A stretch of DNA of 64,000 nt. Origin: Desulfatiglans anilini DSM 4660 (GTDB taxonomy: Bacteria; Desulfobacterota; DSM-4660; Desulfatiglandales; Desulfatiglandaceae). Every line of letters begins with the position of its first letter. Position 1 is the stretch's first letter. The position numbers were made by a program, and so were the translations under genes. Below, in pieces: positions 17,554 to 25,315 of this stretch. The stretch lies in contig NZ_KE383814.1 of assembly GCF_000422285.1 (NCBI RefSeq), forward strand, positions 95,552 to 159,551, read 5' to 3'. The notes under the pieces are model-generated. The model was given only the letters and a program-made list of their open reading frames with translations, searched no databases and had not been told where the DNA came from.

Positions 17554-17979
17554 TCACTTGTCGGCTTCCATATCGAAGTCTCCATCCAGCAGCTCTGTCA
17601 GGACCCCGTGGAGCTTATTCGGGTGGTGGACAAAGGCATACCGGTTGCCGAGCAGCTCCCGCGGTTTGTCGTCGATCAGCCTCACGTTTTTCTCCTTCAA
17701 CTCCGCCATGGCCTTCGGCAGGTCATCGACCTTGTAGGATATCAGGAAGAAACCCTCCCCCTGCCGGTCGATGAATTTCGCCACCTCGCCGTCCGGTGCA
17801 GTCGATTCCATGAACTCCACCGCAACCTCGCCGATGTAATACCGCGCAACCTTGATCTTTTCGGACTCCGCAACGTACTCGCAGGCGGGCGTCAACCCGA
17901 AATCATCCTGGTAAATCCTCTTTACATCATCCAGATCCTTCACGGCAAAACAGATGTGGTCGATCTTCTCAATTTTCAT
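17554..17979 (-). CDS. VOC-family protein, methylmalonyl-CoA-epimerase-like, 141 aa
   Basis: A small metal-binding glyoxalase/VOC fold protein with two beta-alpha-beta-beta-beta modules. The start MKIEKIDHICFAVKDLDD holds the first metal histidine, FMES the first-module glutamate, and the second module follows (GFFLISYKVDDLPKAMAELKEKNVRLI), ending in FVHHPNKLHGVLTEL. These blocks are those of methylmalonyl-CoA epimerases and close relatives. The ATG at 17979 is chosen because CGAGG lies five bases upstream and homology begins there. The frame is open upstream to 18078. It precedes the Hcr-like genes on the same strand, so a role with a CoA thioester is plausible but inferred. Confidence 0.8.
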   Translation of the reverse strand: MKIEKIDHICFAVKDLDDVKRIYQDDFGLTPACEYVAESEKIKVARYYIGEVAVEFMESTAPDGEVAKFIDRQGEGFFLISYKVDDLPKAMAELKEKNVRLIDDKPRELLGNRYAFVHHPNKLHGVLTELLDGDFDMEADK

Positions 17980-18684
17980 AAACGCCTCGTGGGTGTAAAT
18001 GTTGTCATCAGCTGACGCTTTGCTGCGAAATAGAAGCGGCGCACGTTGAAAGACTGCAAGCTTGCGGTCTGCTCTCAAGCGGTCTGGATATGCAGCCGCA
18101 ACTGCAGTCGACCAATAGGAGCCTGATTAGCAGTGCACATCCATCCTGAAAGGGTTTCCCGGTGCAACCCCGTTTCCAATCCGGAAATGCGGATGGCCCG
18201 TCAACACGTTTTGCTGCCTACAAGCCGCCGGGAGGTTGAGTCTTGTTCGAGTCATGATAAGAGCCAGCCATCATAACGGCGTGTCGAGCGAGCATCGGTG
18301 TGTGCTTTGCGTCGAACAAAGGAGCCGTGGATAACTGTACATCCCATGTTATCCCGTTGGTTTAGAAACGCTTGAACGGGCGACAGTATACCAGATGCAT
18401 CGAAAAATAAAAGATGAAAATACACGTCTTGAAAAGCTTTTTCTACTGGTTTCTTCCTTGATATGTTTGTTTTATACAGACAATAAACGGCCCTTTGCCT
18501 CTTTTCGATTATTCATGCGGTGAATTCTTGCGTGTCGTAGATGAATAGAGGATGCGATTTGCCTGTTCGCTCAGTGCAGACGACATTACAGCGGCATGCT
18601 TCCGGTCTTTATCGTGCAGGAGATGCTTCTGAATCCCGGGCCGCCGCTCCTCATTCGGAGGGCCGGCCCGGGCGATCAGCCGGG
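17980..18684. other. Long spacer with a fragment of the dispersed repeat
   Basis: A 705-base stretch without a supported gene. Positions 18141-18192 match the outer end of dispersed repeat copy C. The part from 18360 to 18540 is distinctly AT-rich and may hold the promoter for the VOC/molybdoenzyme genes on the minus strand or untranslated sequence after the cytochrome gene. No clear promoter boxes were found. Confidence 0.6.
18141..18192 (+). repeat. Dispersed repeat, copy D (terminal fragment)
   Basis: CCATCCTGAAAGGGTTTCCC, then CGTTTCCAATCCGGAAATG, aligns along ~52 bases with the left outer end of copy C (42585-42636). Only the terminal part is present; the internal hairpin is not. Confidence 0.7.
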
Positions 18685-19404
18685 CTAGTTTTTCTGATGG
18701 CACTGGTTGCACAGCACGGGAGCGTCTTTCGTGCCGGTCTCCTTGTTGTGCGCGGCGTGGCAGGTGCGGCAGTTCTTGTGCATAGCGCGCTGGTATTCGT
18801 CCTCGTCTTCCGGGGCGGCGGGGACGGGGTGGCATTCGGCGCATTTCTGAACCGGGTCGCCAACGGCGAGATTCGCCAACGGTTCTCCGTTTTCATCGTG
18901 ATGGCATTCACCGCATCCGATCTGGTACTCGTTGACGTGAACCCCGTGCGAAAAGGGCACAGGCCCTTTCTTGTGCTCTGGGTAGGATGCATGGTAGATC
19001 GTGATCATCTTCAGATCTTCCGGGAAGTCCGCGGCGGGGGGTGCCGCTTTTTCCCCGGGGGCTTCACTGTCTGGAGCTTTGCCTCTCACGGTCGCATCTT
19101 CGGCGGCTCGCTCCTCCGCTTCCTCCGGGGCGCCAGGCTGAGCAGAGGGCGCCTCGTCCTCCGCTGTCCGCGCAGGACCTTCCTCGGGCGCCGCCTCGGT
19201 CGACGGGGCCGTTTCTTCGGGCTCCCCTGTCTCCTCGGCCGGGGAGGCGTCAGGCCTTCCGCCCGTCACGGCCGCCGGGGGCGCTTCCTGCGCTTTTTCA
19301 GATGGTTTCGGTTCCTGAGAATCCTGGCCGCATGCCCCTGCAGAGAGAGCAAAAACGATGCTTACGAGAAGCCTTGCGGCGATCTGCGACAATGACCATT
19401 TCAT
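18685..19404 (-). CDS. Exported tetrahaem cytochrome c3-family protein with long acidic linker, 239 aa
   Basis: A periplasmic or membrane-tethered electron carrier. The N-terminus is a signal peptide (SQIAARLLVSIVFALSAGAC); the cysteine could be a lipid-attachment site, though the preceding residues are not an ideal lipobox. Residues ~28-135 form a Pro/Glu/Ala-rich, disordered linker. The C-terminal ~100 residues carry four CxxCH haem sites (CGECH, CAECH, CRTCH, CNQCH) and several further histidines suited as distal ligands (FSHGVHV, CHH), as in class III cytochromes. No membrane oxidoreductase partner is encoded nearby. Confidence 0.9.
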   Translation of the reverse strand: MKWSLSQIAARLLVSIVFALSAGACGQDSQEPKPSEKAQEAPPAAVTGGRPDASPAEETGEPEETAPSTEAAPEEGPARTAEDEAPSAQPGAPEEAEERAAEDATVRGKAPDSEAPGEKAAPPAADFPEDLKMITIYHASYPEHKKGPVPFSHGVHVNEYQIGCGECHHDENGEPLANLAVGDPVQKCAECHPVPAAPEDEDEYQRAMHKNCRTCHAAHNKETGTKDAPVLCNQCHQKN

Positions 19405-19593
19405 CTTGAAACTCCTTTTCGGCTGAGGGTTTTCGAAAACGTTCCGGCCGGTCCGCCGATGGCCCGCCGGGTTTTTAGACCAGGGGGTGTTCCCCCCTCG
19501 TCTTTACGACAATCATGACCAAGACGGTTTTGCAGACCCGGGGGTTTCCCCATCCGGGGCGGCAGAATCGAGGCGCAGGGGAGGAGCCAGGTC
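19405..19593. other. Short intergenic spacer with GC hairpin
   Basis: Contains AGGGGG-TGTT-CCCCCCT near 19482-19498. It could mark the end of the acyl-CoA synthetase transcript on the minus strand, but a T tract is missing. No gene is seen. Confidence 0.35.
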
Positions 19594-22344
19594 TCAAGCC
19601 TTGGCGGGGGCCGTGTCCCCGCCCTGCAGGTTCTGCATCCCTTCCGCCGTGTTGGCGCCGGCTTCACGGCTCAAATCCAGGGTGATGATGTACTGCCCGT
19701 TTTCGGCTGTCCTGCTGGTCTCGAAACCGAACCGACGCGCGAGCCCCAGCATCTGGCGATTTTCCGCGAGCACCTCGCCGGTGATCTTCTTGATGCCTCT
19801 TTCCCGCGCAATGGCGAACAGCCGCTCCATCAGGGCGGCGCCGATCCCCAGACCCTGCCAGGGGCTCCCCACCGCCACGGCGAAATTCGCCTCCTCCTTC
19901 CGCGGGACGGCCATGTAGCGGACCACGGCCAGGACCTTTTCCTCTTCTTCATCCGGATCGAACGCCACCAGGGCCATTTCCCGGTCGTAGTCGATCTGGC
20001 TCAATCGGGCCAGCATCTTCGTCGAAAGGGATTTCAAGGGGCTGAAGAACCGGAAATAGATGCTGAGGGGGGAAAGCGCCGAGAAGAGGCCTGTCAAAAG
20101 CGGTGCATCCTCCGGCTTGATGGGGCGGACGAAGATCCGCTTCCCGCCTTTGACGGAGATCAAGCCTTCGTACTGGTTCGGATAGGGGCTGATGACCAGG
20201 TGTTCGGGAGACGGCCGGTCCGCGGGCTTGATCAGGATATGGGCATCGACTGCCATACCGCCGTCTGGGCCGATCATGAAGGGGTTGATGACCAGTTCCG
20301 ATATCTCCGGGAAATCCGTCACCAACTGCGCGAGCCTGATCAGCAGCTCCTCCAGCAGTTCGAGGTCCACGGGAGGCGTGCGGCCGTGGCCCTGCAAAAC
20401 GCGGTAGATCCGTGTCTCCTCCATCAGGCGTCTTGCCAGAAGGCGGCTCAGGGGCGGCAGCGCGAGTGAATAATCCTCGTAGAGCTCGGCGAGAAGACCG
20501 CCCGCGCCGAAAAGGATCACCGGCCCAAAATCGGGAACCGTCTTCGAGCCGATGAACAGTTCGTGCATCCGGCCGCAGAGCATCGGCTGAACGGTCACGC
20601 CGTCGATGCGTGCATCGGGGTGGGCGGCGCGGGCTGACGAGAGGAGTTGTTCATAGGCCTCCCGCACCTCGCCGGGGGTCCTCAGGTTCAGTTCGACCCC
20701 GCCGGCATCGGACTTGTGCGGGATGTCAGGCGAGGCGATCTTCATCGCCGCGGGGAAGCCGAGCCTCGAGGCGATCAGGGCCGCTTCATCGGCGCCGTGG
20801 ACCGTTTCGGCGGGGTTGACCGGAAGCCCGTAGGCCTCGAGGACCGCTTTCGACTGGACGGCACCGAGCCTCCCCCCTCCGTTTTTCAAGGCTTCCTGGA
20901 CCACGGCCCTGACGGCGGCGGGATCGAAGTCGAGCGCCCGGTTGAACTTCGGGGGGATCTCCTGAAGCATTTCCAGATTGCGGGCGTAGGAGAGGGCATA
21001 CGTGAAGGCCGCGACGGCGCGCTCCGGCGAATCGTAGGTGGGGAAGGCGGACCGGTTCATGGTGTCCCGGCCGGGGTCGGCTCCTTCGCCTCCCATCCAG
21101 ACGGAAAAGAGCGGGATGCTTACCCCTTTTGCCTCGAAGGCGGAGACCAGGGCCTCGGCCACATCGGCTGAGGGGTTGTGCACCTGGGGGACGTAGACTG
21201 TCATGAGGGCATCCACCTCCCTGGCGGAGAGGCAGATTTCCGCCGCCCTTTTCCACCGTTCGGGAGTGGCGTCTCCCAGGAGGTCGATCGGATTGCGCCT
21301 GCTCCAGATCGGCGGGAGCAGCCTGTCGAGCGCCTCCAGTGTGTCCGGTTCGAGGGCGGCCGGTTTGAGGCCGTAGGAGGCGAGGGCGTCCACCGCCATG
21401 ACACCGGGGCCGTCCCCGTTCATCAGAATGCAGAGCCGGTTCCCGCGCGGGTTGTGCTGTTTGGCGAAAAGCTCGGCGCAGTCGAACAGTTCGTCCATCG
21501 TCTTGACGCGGAGCATGCCGGCGCGCTTGAAGGCTGCATCGTAAACGGCGCTTTCTTGGGCAAGCCCGCGGCTCCCCGGACCGTCAGCGCCGTTCGCATC
21601 GCTCGCCGAACGGCCGGATTTCAGTACGACGATGGGTTTGACACGCGAAACGGCGCGCGCGGCGCTCATGAACTTGCGCAGCGCGGTGAGCGTTTCGGCG
21701 TAAAGCACAATGGCGCTGACACCCGGGTCGTTCCCGAGGTAGTCGATCAGGTCCCCGACATCGACATCCAGGACGGAGCCGACGCTCACAAAATAGCGGA
21801 AGCCGATCCGCTCTCGGGCGGAAAGGTCCAGGATCGCGGCGCTCATGGCGCCGCTCTGGGAGATGAAGGCGAGCCCGCCGCTCAGGTGCTCGCGTTCGGC
21901 AAAGGTGGCGTTGAGCTTTGCCGGTGTGCTCACCACCCCCATGCAGTTCGGGCCGATGATCCGGATCCCGGCGGCATCCGCGTGCTCCCGGATGGCGTTT
22001 TGGAGGGATCGCCCGTCTTTGCCGGCCTCCTTTCCCGCTGCGGAGATGATGATGGCGCCTCCCACGCCCGCTTCAGCGCATTCGTCGAGGACCTCCGGAA
22101 CCTGGTCGGCAGGCACGGCGATGACCGCAAGATCCACCGGCTGCCGGACATCCCGGAGAGCGGGGCGGCATTCGAGCCCCATCAGGTGGTCGTATTTCGG
22201 GTTGACGGGAAAAACCGGGCCTTCGAAGGGTGTCGCGAGCAGGTTTCTCAGCAGCACTTCACCAATGGAACCGGACTTTCCACTTGCCCCGATCACCGCC
22301 ACGCTCGATGGCATGAAGATCTTTTCGAGATTGAAAATACTCAC
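19594..22344 (-). CDS. ADP-forming acyl-CoA synthetase fused to GNAT acetyltransferase (Pat-like), 916 aa
   Basis: The first ~460 residues form the CoA-binding and ligase domains of NDP-forming acetyl-CoA synthetases (SVAVIGASGKSGSIG, NPKYDHLMG, GPNCMGVV). An ATP-grasp domain follows (~490-700, starting SKAVLEAYGLPVNP), then a C-terminal GNAT domain (~735-890) with the acetyl-CoA loop GSPWQGLGIGAALM. This architecture is that of bacterial protein lysine acetyltransferases Pat/PatZ, which modify acetyl-CoA synthetase and other enzymes; a true synthetase activity cannot be excluded. The GTG at 22344 is chosen because GGGAGG precedes it and the family N-terminus (SIFNLEKIF) starts there. The frame is open to 22464. 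Confidence 0.9.
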   Translation of the reverse strand: MSIFNLEKIFMPSSVAVIGASGKSGSIGEVLLRNLLATPFEGPVFPVNPKYDHLMGLECRPALRDVRQPVDLAVIAVPADQVPEVLDECAEAGVGGAIIISAAGKEAGKDGRSLQNAIREHADAAGIRIIGPNCMGVVSTPAKLNATFAEREHLSGGLAFISQSGAMSAAILDLSARERIGFRYFVSVGSVLDVDVGDLIDYLGNDPGVSAIVLYAETLTALRKFMSAARAVSRVKPIVVLKSGRSASDANGADGPGSRGLAQESAVYDAAFKRAGMLRVKTMDELFDCAELFAKQHNPRGNRLCILMNGDGPGVMAVDALASYGLKPAALEPDTLEALDRLLPPIWSRRNPIDLLGDATPERWKRAAEICLSAREVDALMTVYVPQVHNPSADVAEALVSAFEAKGVSIPLFSVWMGGEGADPGRDTMNRSAFPTYDSPERAVAAFTYALSYARNLEMLQEIPPKFNRALDFDPAAVRAVVQEALKNGGGRLGAVQSKAVLEAYGLPVNPAETVHGADEAALIASRLGFPAAMKIASPDIPHKSDAGGVELNLRTPGEVREAYEQLLSSARAAHPDARIDGVTVQPMLCGRMHELFIGSKTVPDFGPVILFGAGGLLAELYEDYSLALPPLSRLLARRLMEETRIYRVLQGHGRTPPVDLELLEELLIRLAQLVTDFPEISELVINPFMIGPDGGMAVDAHILIKPADRPSPEHLVISPYPNQYEGLISVKGGKRIFVRPIKPEDAPLLTGLFSALSPLSIYFRFFSPLKSLSTKMLARLSQIDYDREMALVAFDPDEEEEKVLAVVRYMAVPRKEEANFAVAVGSPWQGLGIGAALMERLFAIARERGIKKITGEVLAENRQMLGLARRFGFETSRTAENGQYIITLDLSREAGANTAEGMQNLQGGDTAPAKA

Positions 22345-22683
22345 CGCGGCCTCCCTGAAAACGCCGTAAGAGGGAAAGAATGCCATCCCGCTTCGGATTT
22401 TGCGCGAAGAAGGGTCTGCAAAGCATAGCATTTTTGCGCACGGACTTCTACCTCGAGCGCGCACGGCGAGCTTTTCTTCGGACGACCCGCAGCGGAAACG
22501 GTGGACTATTCGAGGCTGGCTGCAGGAAATGATGTTTGGGATCGCTTCTTGAGTTTATTCAGTGAAGGATTTTAATGGCACCGCCAGGGATGAAAATTCG
22601 CGCAGGAGCTGTTTGGCAACGGTCACTAAAGGGACTTTTCGGGTATGTTCTTCACCGTTACGGTTGCCATATCAACCCCTTCT

Positions 22684-22721
22684 AGGTTGGTTGTATTTTG
22701 CAACCGTTATGCAACCAACCT
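22684..22721. repeat. 10-bp perfect inverted repeat upstream of vapBC
   Basis: AGGTTGGTTG (22684-22693) and CAACCAACCT (22712-22721), separated by 18 bases. A third related half, GCAACCG, lies in the loop. It sits in AT-rich DNA ~70 bases before the vapBC promoter. It could be a hairpin or a protein site. The rest of 22345-22683 shows nothing supportable. Confidence 0.7.
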
Positions 22722-22752
22722 GTGCTGCTGTCAAGCGGGAAGCGTTCACCCC

Positions 22753-22781
22753 TTGACAACGGTTGCGTGTGTATATATTAT
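22753..22781 (+). promoter_or_regulatory. vapBC promoter
   Basis: TTGACA (22753-22758), a 17-base spacer and TATTAT (22776-22781), a near-consensus sigma70 promoter. The -10 box lies between the arms of the palindrome at 22765-22798. Confidence 0.8.
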
Positions 22782-22798
22782 GAAATTTATACACACGC
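22765..22798. promoter_or_regulatory. vapBC operator: perfect 11-bp palindrome
   Basis: GCGTGTGTATA (22765-22775) and TATACACACGC (22788-22798) are exact inverse complements around 12 bases. The palindrome covers the promoter -10 region and the probable transcription start. VapB antitoxins and VapBC complexes repress their own promoters by binding such palindromes, so this is the expected autoregulatory site. Confidence 0.8.
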
Positions 22799-22816
22799 AG
22801 ATCAGGAGATGATTTT

Positions 22817-23011
22817 ATGCGAACGAACATTGTGATAGACGATGAACTGATAAATGAAGCCATGACTCTCAGCCAGCTCAAAACCAAGAAAGCTGTCGTC
22901 GAAACCAGCCTGAGATTGTTGATCCAAATCAAAAAGCAAGAGCGAATCAAAGATCTGCGTGGAAAATTGAAATGGGATGGCGACCTGGATAAAATGAGGT
23001 TGGACGAATGA
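22817..23011 (+). CDS. vapB: Type II antitoxin, VapB family, 64 aa
   Basis: Short DNA-binding antitoxin. The N-terminus MRTNIVIDDELINEAM is the ribbon-helix-helix strand and helix typical of the VapB group that begins with RTNI/RTTL; the C-terminal part (LRGKLKWDGDLDKMR) is the toxin-neutralising tail. AGGAG lies nine bases before the ATG. The last four bases overlap the toxin gene (ATGA), ensuring coupled synthesis. AT-rich composition sets it apart from both neighbours. Confidence 0.88.
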   Translation: MRTNIVIDDELINEAMTLSQLKTKKAVVETSLRLLIQIKKQERIKDLRGKLKWDGDLDKMRLDE

Positions 23012-23406
23012 TACTTGTCGATTCATCCGTGTGGATTGATTATTTCAACGGAATTTCCACGTGGCAGACAGACTCGCTTGACAATTACCTTTCGAATGTC
23101 CCTGTCGTGATAGGAGATCTGATTCTTGCAGAGGTTTTGCAGGGTTTCAGGTCGAACAAAGACTTTGAAACTGCCAAAAGCCTTCTCAGCGCTCTCATAT
23201 TCCGGCAAATTGGCGGATACAATGTCGCAATTCAAAGCGCCCAAAACTACCGTTACCTCCGAAAATCCGGTATTACGCCAAGGAAAACAATTGACGTGAT
23301 GATAGCAACTTTTTGCATTGTCGAAGGGCTGACTCTGCTCCACGATGACCGCGATTTCGCGCCTATGGAAACGCACTTTTCATTGAAAACACTGACCCCG
23401 TCATAG
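23008..23406 (+). CDS. vapC: Type II toxin VapC, PIN-domain ribonuclease, 132 aa
   Basis: Magnesium-dependent RNase, usually cleaving tRNA or rRNA, held inactive by VapB. The PIN active-site acids are present: Asp5 in MILVDSSVW, Glu42 in LAEVLQGF, Asp96 in TIDVMIA and Asp114/116 in HDDRDF. The length is normal and there is no sign of truncation, so the module looks intact. It starts within the vapB stop codon. Confidence 0.93.
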   Translation: MILVDSSVWIDYFNGISTWQTDSLDNYLSNVPVVIGDLILAEVLQGFRSNKDFETAKSLLSALIFRQIGGYNVAIQSAQNYRYLRKSGITPRKTIDVMIATFCIVEGLTLLHDDRDFAPMETHFSLKTLTPS

Positions 23407-23640
23407 GAGCCGCTGTTCGACGAGACGAAGCTGCGGCAGGCGCTTCGACACCGTTCATCCGCGAAACTTATTCACATCCAGACCGAAATTTCAAGCTGAA
23501 AATGATAGCCTCTGACAGGCTGCTTCTGTGCCGGCGTAAAAGCCCATGTAAGGAGGGGTAGGCGCAGATTGTGGAAAAAATCTGTTCGCCCCTGGTGTGC
23601 GCCTTGATTAGGCGAAAATAAGCAGCCATGTAAAAAGAAA
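23407..23640. other. Spacer after vapC
   Basis: No gene is supported here. It is AT-richer than the surrounding chromosome and ends at the 23641 terminator. It may be part of the transferred vapBC islet. Confidence 0.5.
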
Positions 23641-23670
23641 AAGGCCGAGGGATCATTCCCCGGCCTTTTT
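23641..23670 (-). terminator. Bidirectional rho-independent terminator
   Basis: GGCCGaGGG-ATCATT-CCCcGGCC with A and T runs on both sides. On the minus strand it is followed by TTTTTCTTTTTA and closes the rpoZ-to-tRNA-Val run. On the plus strand five T follow and it may also end vapBC. Confidence 0.85.
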
Positions 23671-23757
23671 AGTCACCCTTTAGTCACCTTTTTAAGGCTA
23701 CTTTGGAGTTAACAGGTTACCTTCACGATATGTTGCAACGTTCCGGTTTTATTAAGC

Positions 23758-23832
23758 TGGTGGGCGGTACAGGATTTGAACCTGCGACTTCCACCGTGTG
23801 AGGATGGCACTCTCCCGCTGAGTTAACCGCCC
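23758..23832 (-). tRNA. tRNA-Val (anticodon CAC)
   Basis: A full cloverleaf with encoded CCA: acceptor GGGCGGT/ACCGCCC, anticodon stem CCATC/GGTGG with loop CTCACAC (anticodon CAC, codon GUG), T loop GTTCAAATC. It lies 87 bases after rluB on the same strand and before the shared terminator, so it may be processed from the operon transcript. Confidence 0.95.
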
Positions 23833-23919
23833 GATAAATTGCAATCATAGGAGAGGAAGCGCCTTTTGTAAACAAAAAAAATGGCGCTTCCTGTTTTTGG
23901 ATGGGCACGGGCGGAACAT

Positions 23920-24792
23920 TCAGGGAAGCCCCACGAGGCTGCGCAGCTCCTCCACCTCGGAGGGGGTGAGGAATCGGTAGCGGCCGATCTTGAGGTCGCC
24001 CAGCGCGAGGGGCCCGAAGCCGATGCGAATGAGGTGGATGATCCGGTAGCCCAGGGTTTCGATCATGCGGCGCACCTGACGGTTCCTCCCCCGCGTGATG
24101 GTGATGCGGATGACGCTCTGCTCAGGGCCGCGCGAGACCACGGTGACGGTGGCAGGGCCGCTCGGGCCGTCCTCCAGGGGGACGCCCCGCCGGAGGGCGG
24201 CGAGGTCGCCTTCCGCAATTTCCCCTGCCAGCGTCGCCTTGTAGGTGCGCGGGACGCGGTAGCGGGGGTGGCTCAGGCGGAAGGCCCAATCGCCGTCGTT
24301 CGTAAAGAGGAGAAGGCCGAGGGTGTCGAAGTCGAGGCGCCCGACCGGGTAGACGCGGACAGGCAGGTCCTTCAGGTACTCCGCGACGGTCGGCCGGCCC
24401 TCGGGGTCGTTCAGGGAGCACATGACCGCAAAGGGCTTGTTCAGCATGAGATAGACGCGGGGGGCGGGCGCGGGGACCGGCCGGCCGTCGACCGCGATGC
24501 GATCGACCCCCCAGCGGGCCTTGGCCCCGGCCTCGGCTACGGTTTTGCCGTTGACCGTGACGCGCCCCTCGGCGATCCACTCGTCAGCCTTCCGCCGGGA
24601 GGTGACGCCCGACAGGGAGAGGATGCGGTTCAGGCGCTGCTCCTCGCCGCTTTCACGGGGCGGCCCGAAATCAGGGATCTCCGTCGCGGCCGTCCGCACC
24701 GGGCGGTTCGGGGAGGATCGCCCGGGCGGGGCCGGTTTCCTCCGGGGCTTCATGGACGGGTGCCGGCGCTTCTGAGGTCTTTTCTTCATCAT
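23920..24792 (-). CDS. rluB: 23S rRNA pseudouridine synthase, RluB/RsuA family, up to 290 aa
   Basis: Converts a uridine of large-subunit rRNA to pseudouridine. After a basic, disordered N-terminal extension (~50 residues) there is an S4 RNA-binding domain (RLNRILSLSGVTSRRKADEWI...VTVNGK) and the catalytic domain with YPVGRLDFDTLGLLLFTNDG, whose aspartate is the nucleophile, and GRNRQVRRMIE near the end. Short RsuA-type enzymes lack the extension. The first 122 bases overlap the scpB end in another frame; a start inside the extension (for example ATG near 24753) is possible. The scpA-scpB-rluB order is common in bacteria. Confidence 0.9.
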   Translation of the reverse strand: MMKKRPQKRRHPSMKPRRKPAPPGRSSPNRPVRTAATEIPDFGPPRESGEEQRLNRILSLSGVTSRRKADEWIAEGRVTVNGKTVAEAGAKARWGVDRIAVDGRPVPAPAPRVYLMLNKPFAVMCSLNDPEGRPTVAEYLKDLPVRVYPVGRLDFDTLGLLLFTNDGDWAFRLSHPRYRVPRTYKATLAGEIAEGDLAALRRGVPLEDGPSGPATVTVVSRGPEQSVIRITITRGRNRQVRRMIETLGYRIIHLIRIGFGPLALGDLKIGRYRFLTPSEVEELRSLVGLP

Positions 24793-25315
24793 GGGTTGTC
24801 AATTCCTGCAAGTCTTTCAATTGGGGGAGGGCGGCGAGGTCCCTGAGGTCGAAGACCTCGAGGAACCGCCGGGTCGTCCCGTAGATGAGCGGCCTCCCGG
24901 GGAGGTTCTTGCGGCCCACGATCCGGACGAGGTCCTTTTCGAGGAGCGTCCTCAGGATGCTGCCCGTGTCGACCCCGCGAAGCCGCTCGATCTCGTGCCG
25001 GATGATGGGCTGCTTGTAAGCGATGATCGCCAGGGTCTCGAGCGCGGCCCGCGAGAGCCTCGCCGGGGACGTGCTCAGCATCTTCAGGAGCGCCTGGGCG
25101 TAAGCAGTGCGCGTGCGGAATTGGAAGCCGCCCGCCACCTCCCGGAGGTGAAAGCTCCGCCCGAGGGACTCGAACTCCCGTGCCAGCCGTTCAAGGGCCG
25201 CCTGTATCCGGTCCAGGGGCTCTTCGGGCAGCCAGGCCTGGATGTCGCGCGCCGACAGGGGGCGGGCCGCGCTGAACAAAAAGGCCTCGATCGTCCTTTC
25301 GAGCTCGTCAGTCAT
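24671..25315 (-). CDS. scpB: Segregation and condensation protein ScpB, 214 aa
   Basis: Winged-helix kleisin partner in the SMC-ScpAB condensin that compacts and segregates the chromosome. It shows the two winged-helix domains: ELERTIEAFLFSAARPLS at the N-terminus and RLSRAALETLAIIAYKQPIIRHEIERLRGVD in the middle, then RFLEVFDLRDLAALPQL. The final ~40 residues are disordered and overlap rluB. The start lies within the last 8 bases of scpA. Confidence 0.93.
   Translation of the reverse strand: MTDELERTIEAFLFSAARPLSARDIQAWLPEEPLDRIQAALERLAREFESLGRSFHLREVAGGFQFRTRTAYAQALLKMLSTSPARLSRAALETLAIIAYKQPIIRHEIERLRGVDTGSILRTLLEKDLVRIVGRKNLPGRPLIYGTTRRFLEVFDLRDLAALPQLKDLQELTTHDEEKTSEAPAPVHEAPEETGPARAILPEPPGADGRDGDP

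Noticed and set aside
16308..17774. A 488-codon plus-strand frame opposite the molybdoenzyme large subunit
   Set aside because: Antisense to a clear family member; the sequence resembles a reverse-frame shadow rich in Asp/Val/Gly/Arg.
18509..18844. A 111-codon minus-strand frame after the cytochrome gene
   Set aside because: It overlaps the haem-binding part of the cytochrome in another frame and has Arg/Pro-rich shadow composition.
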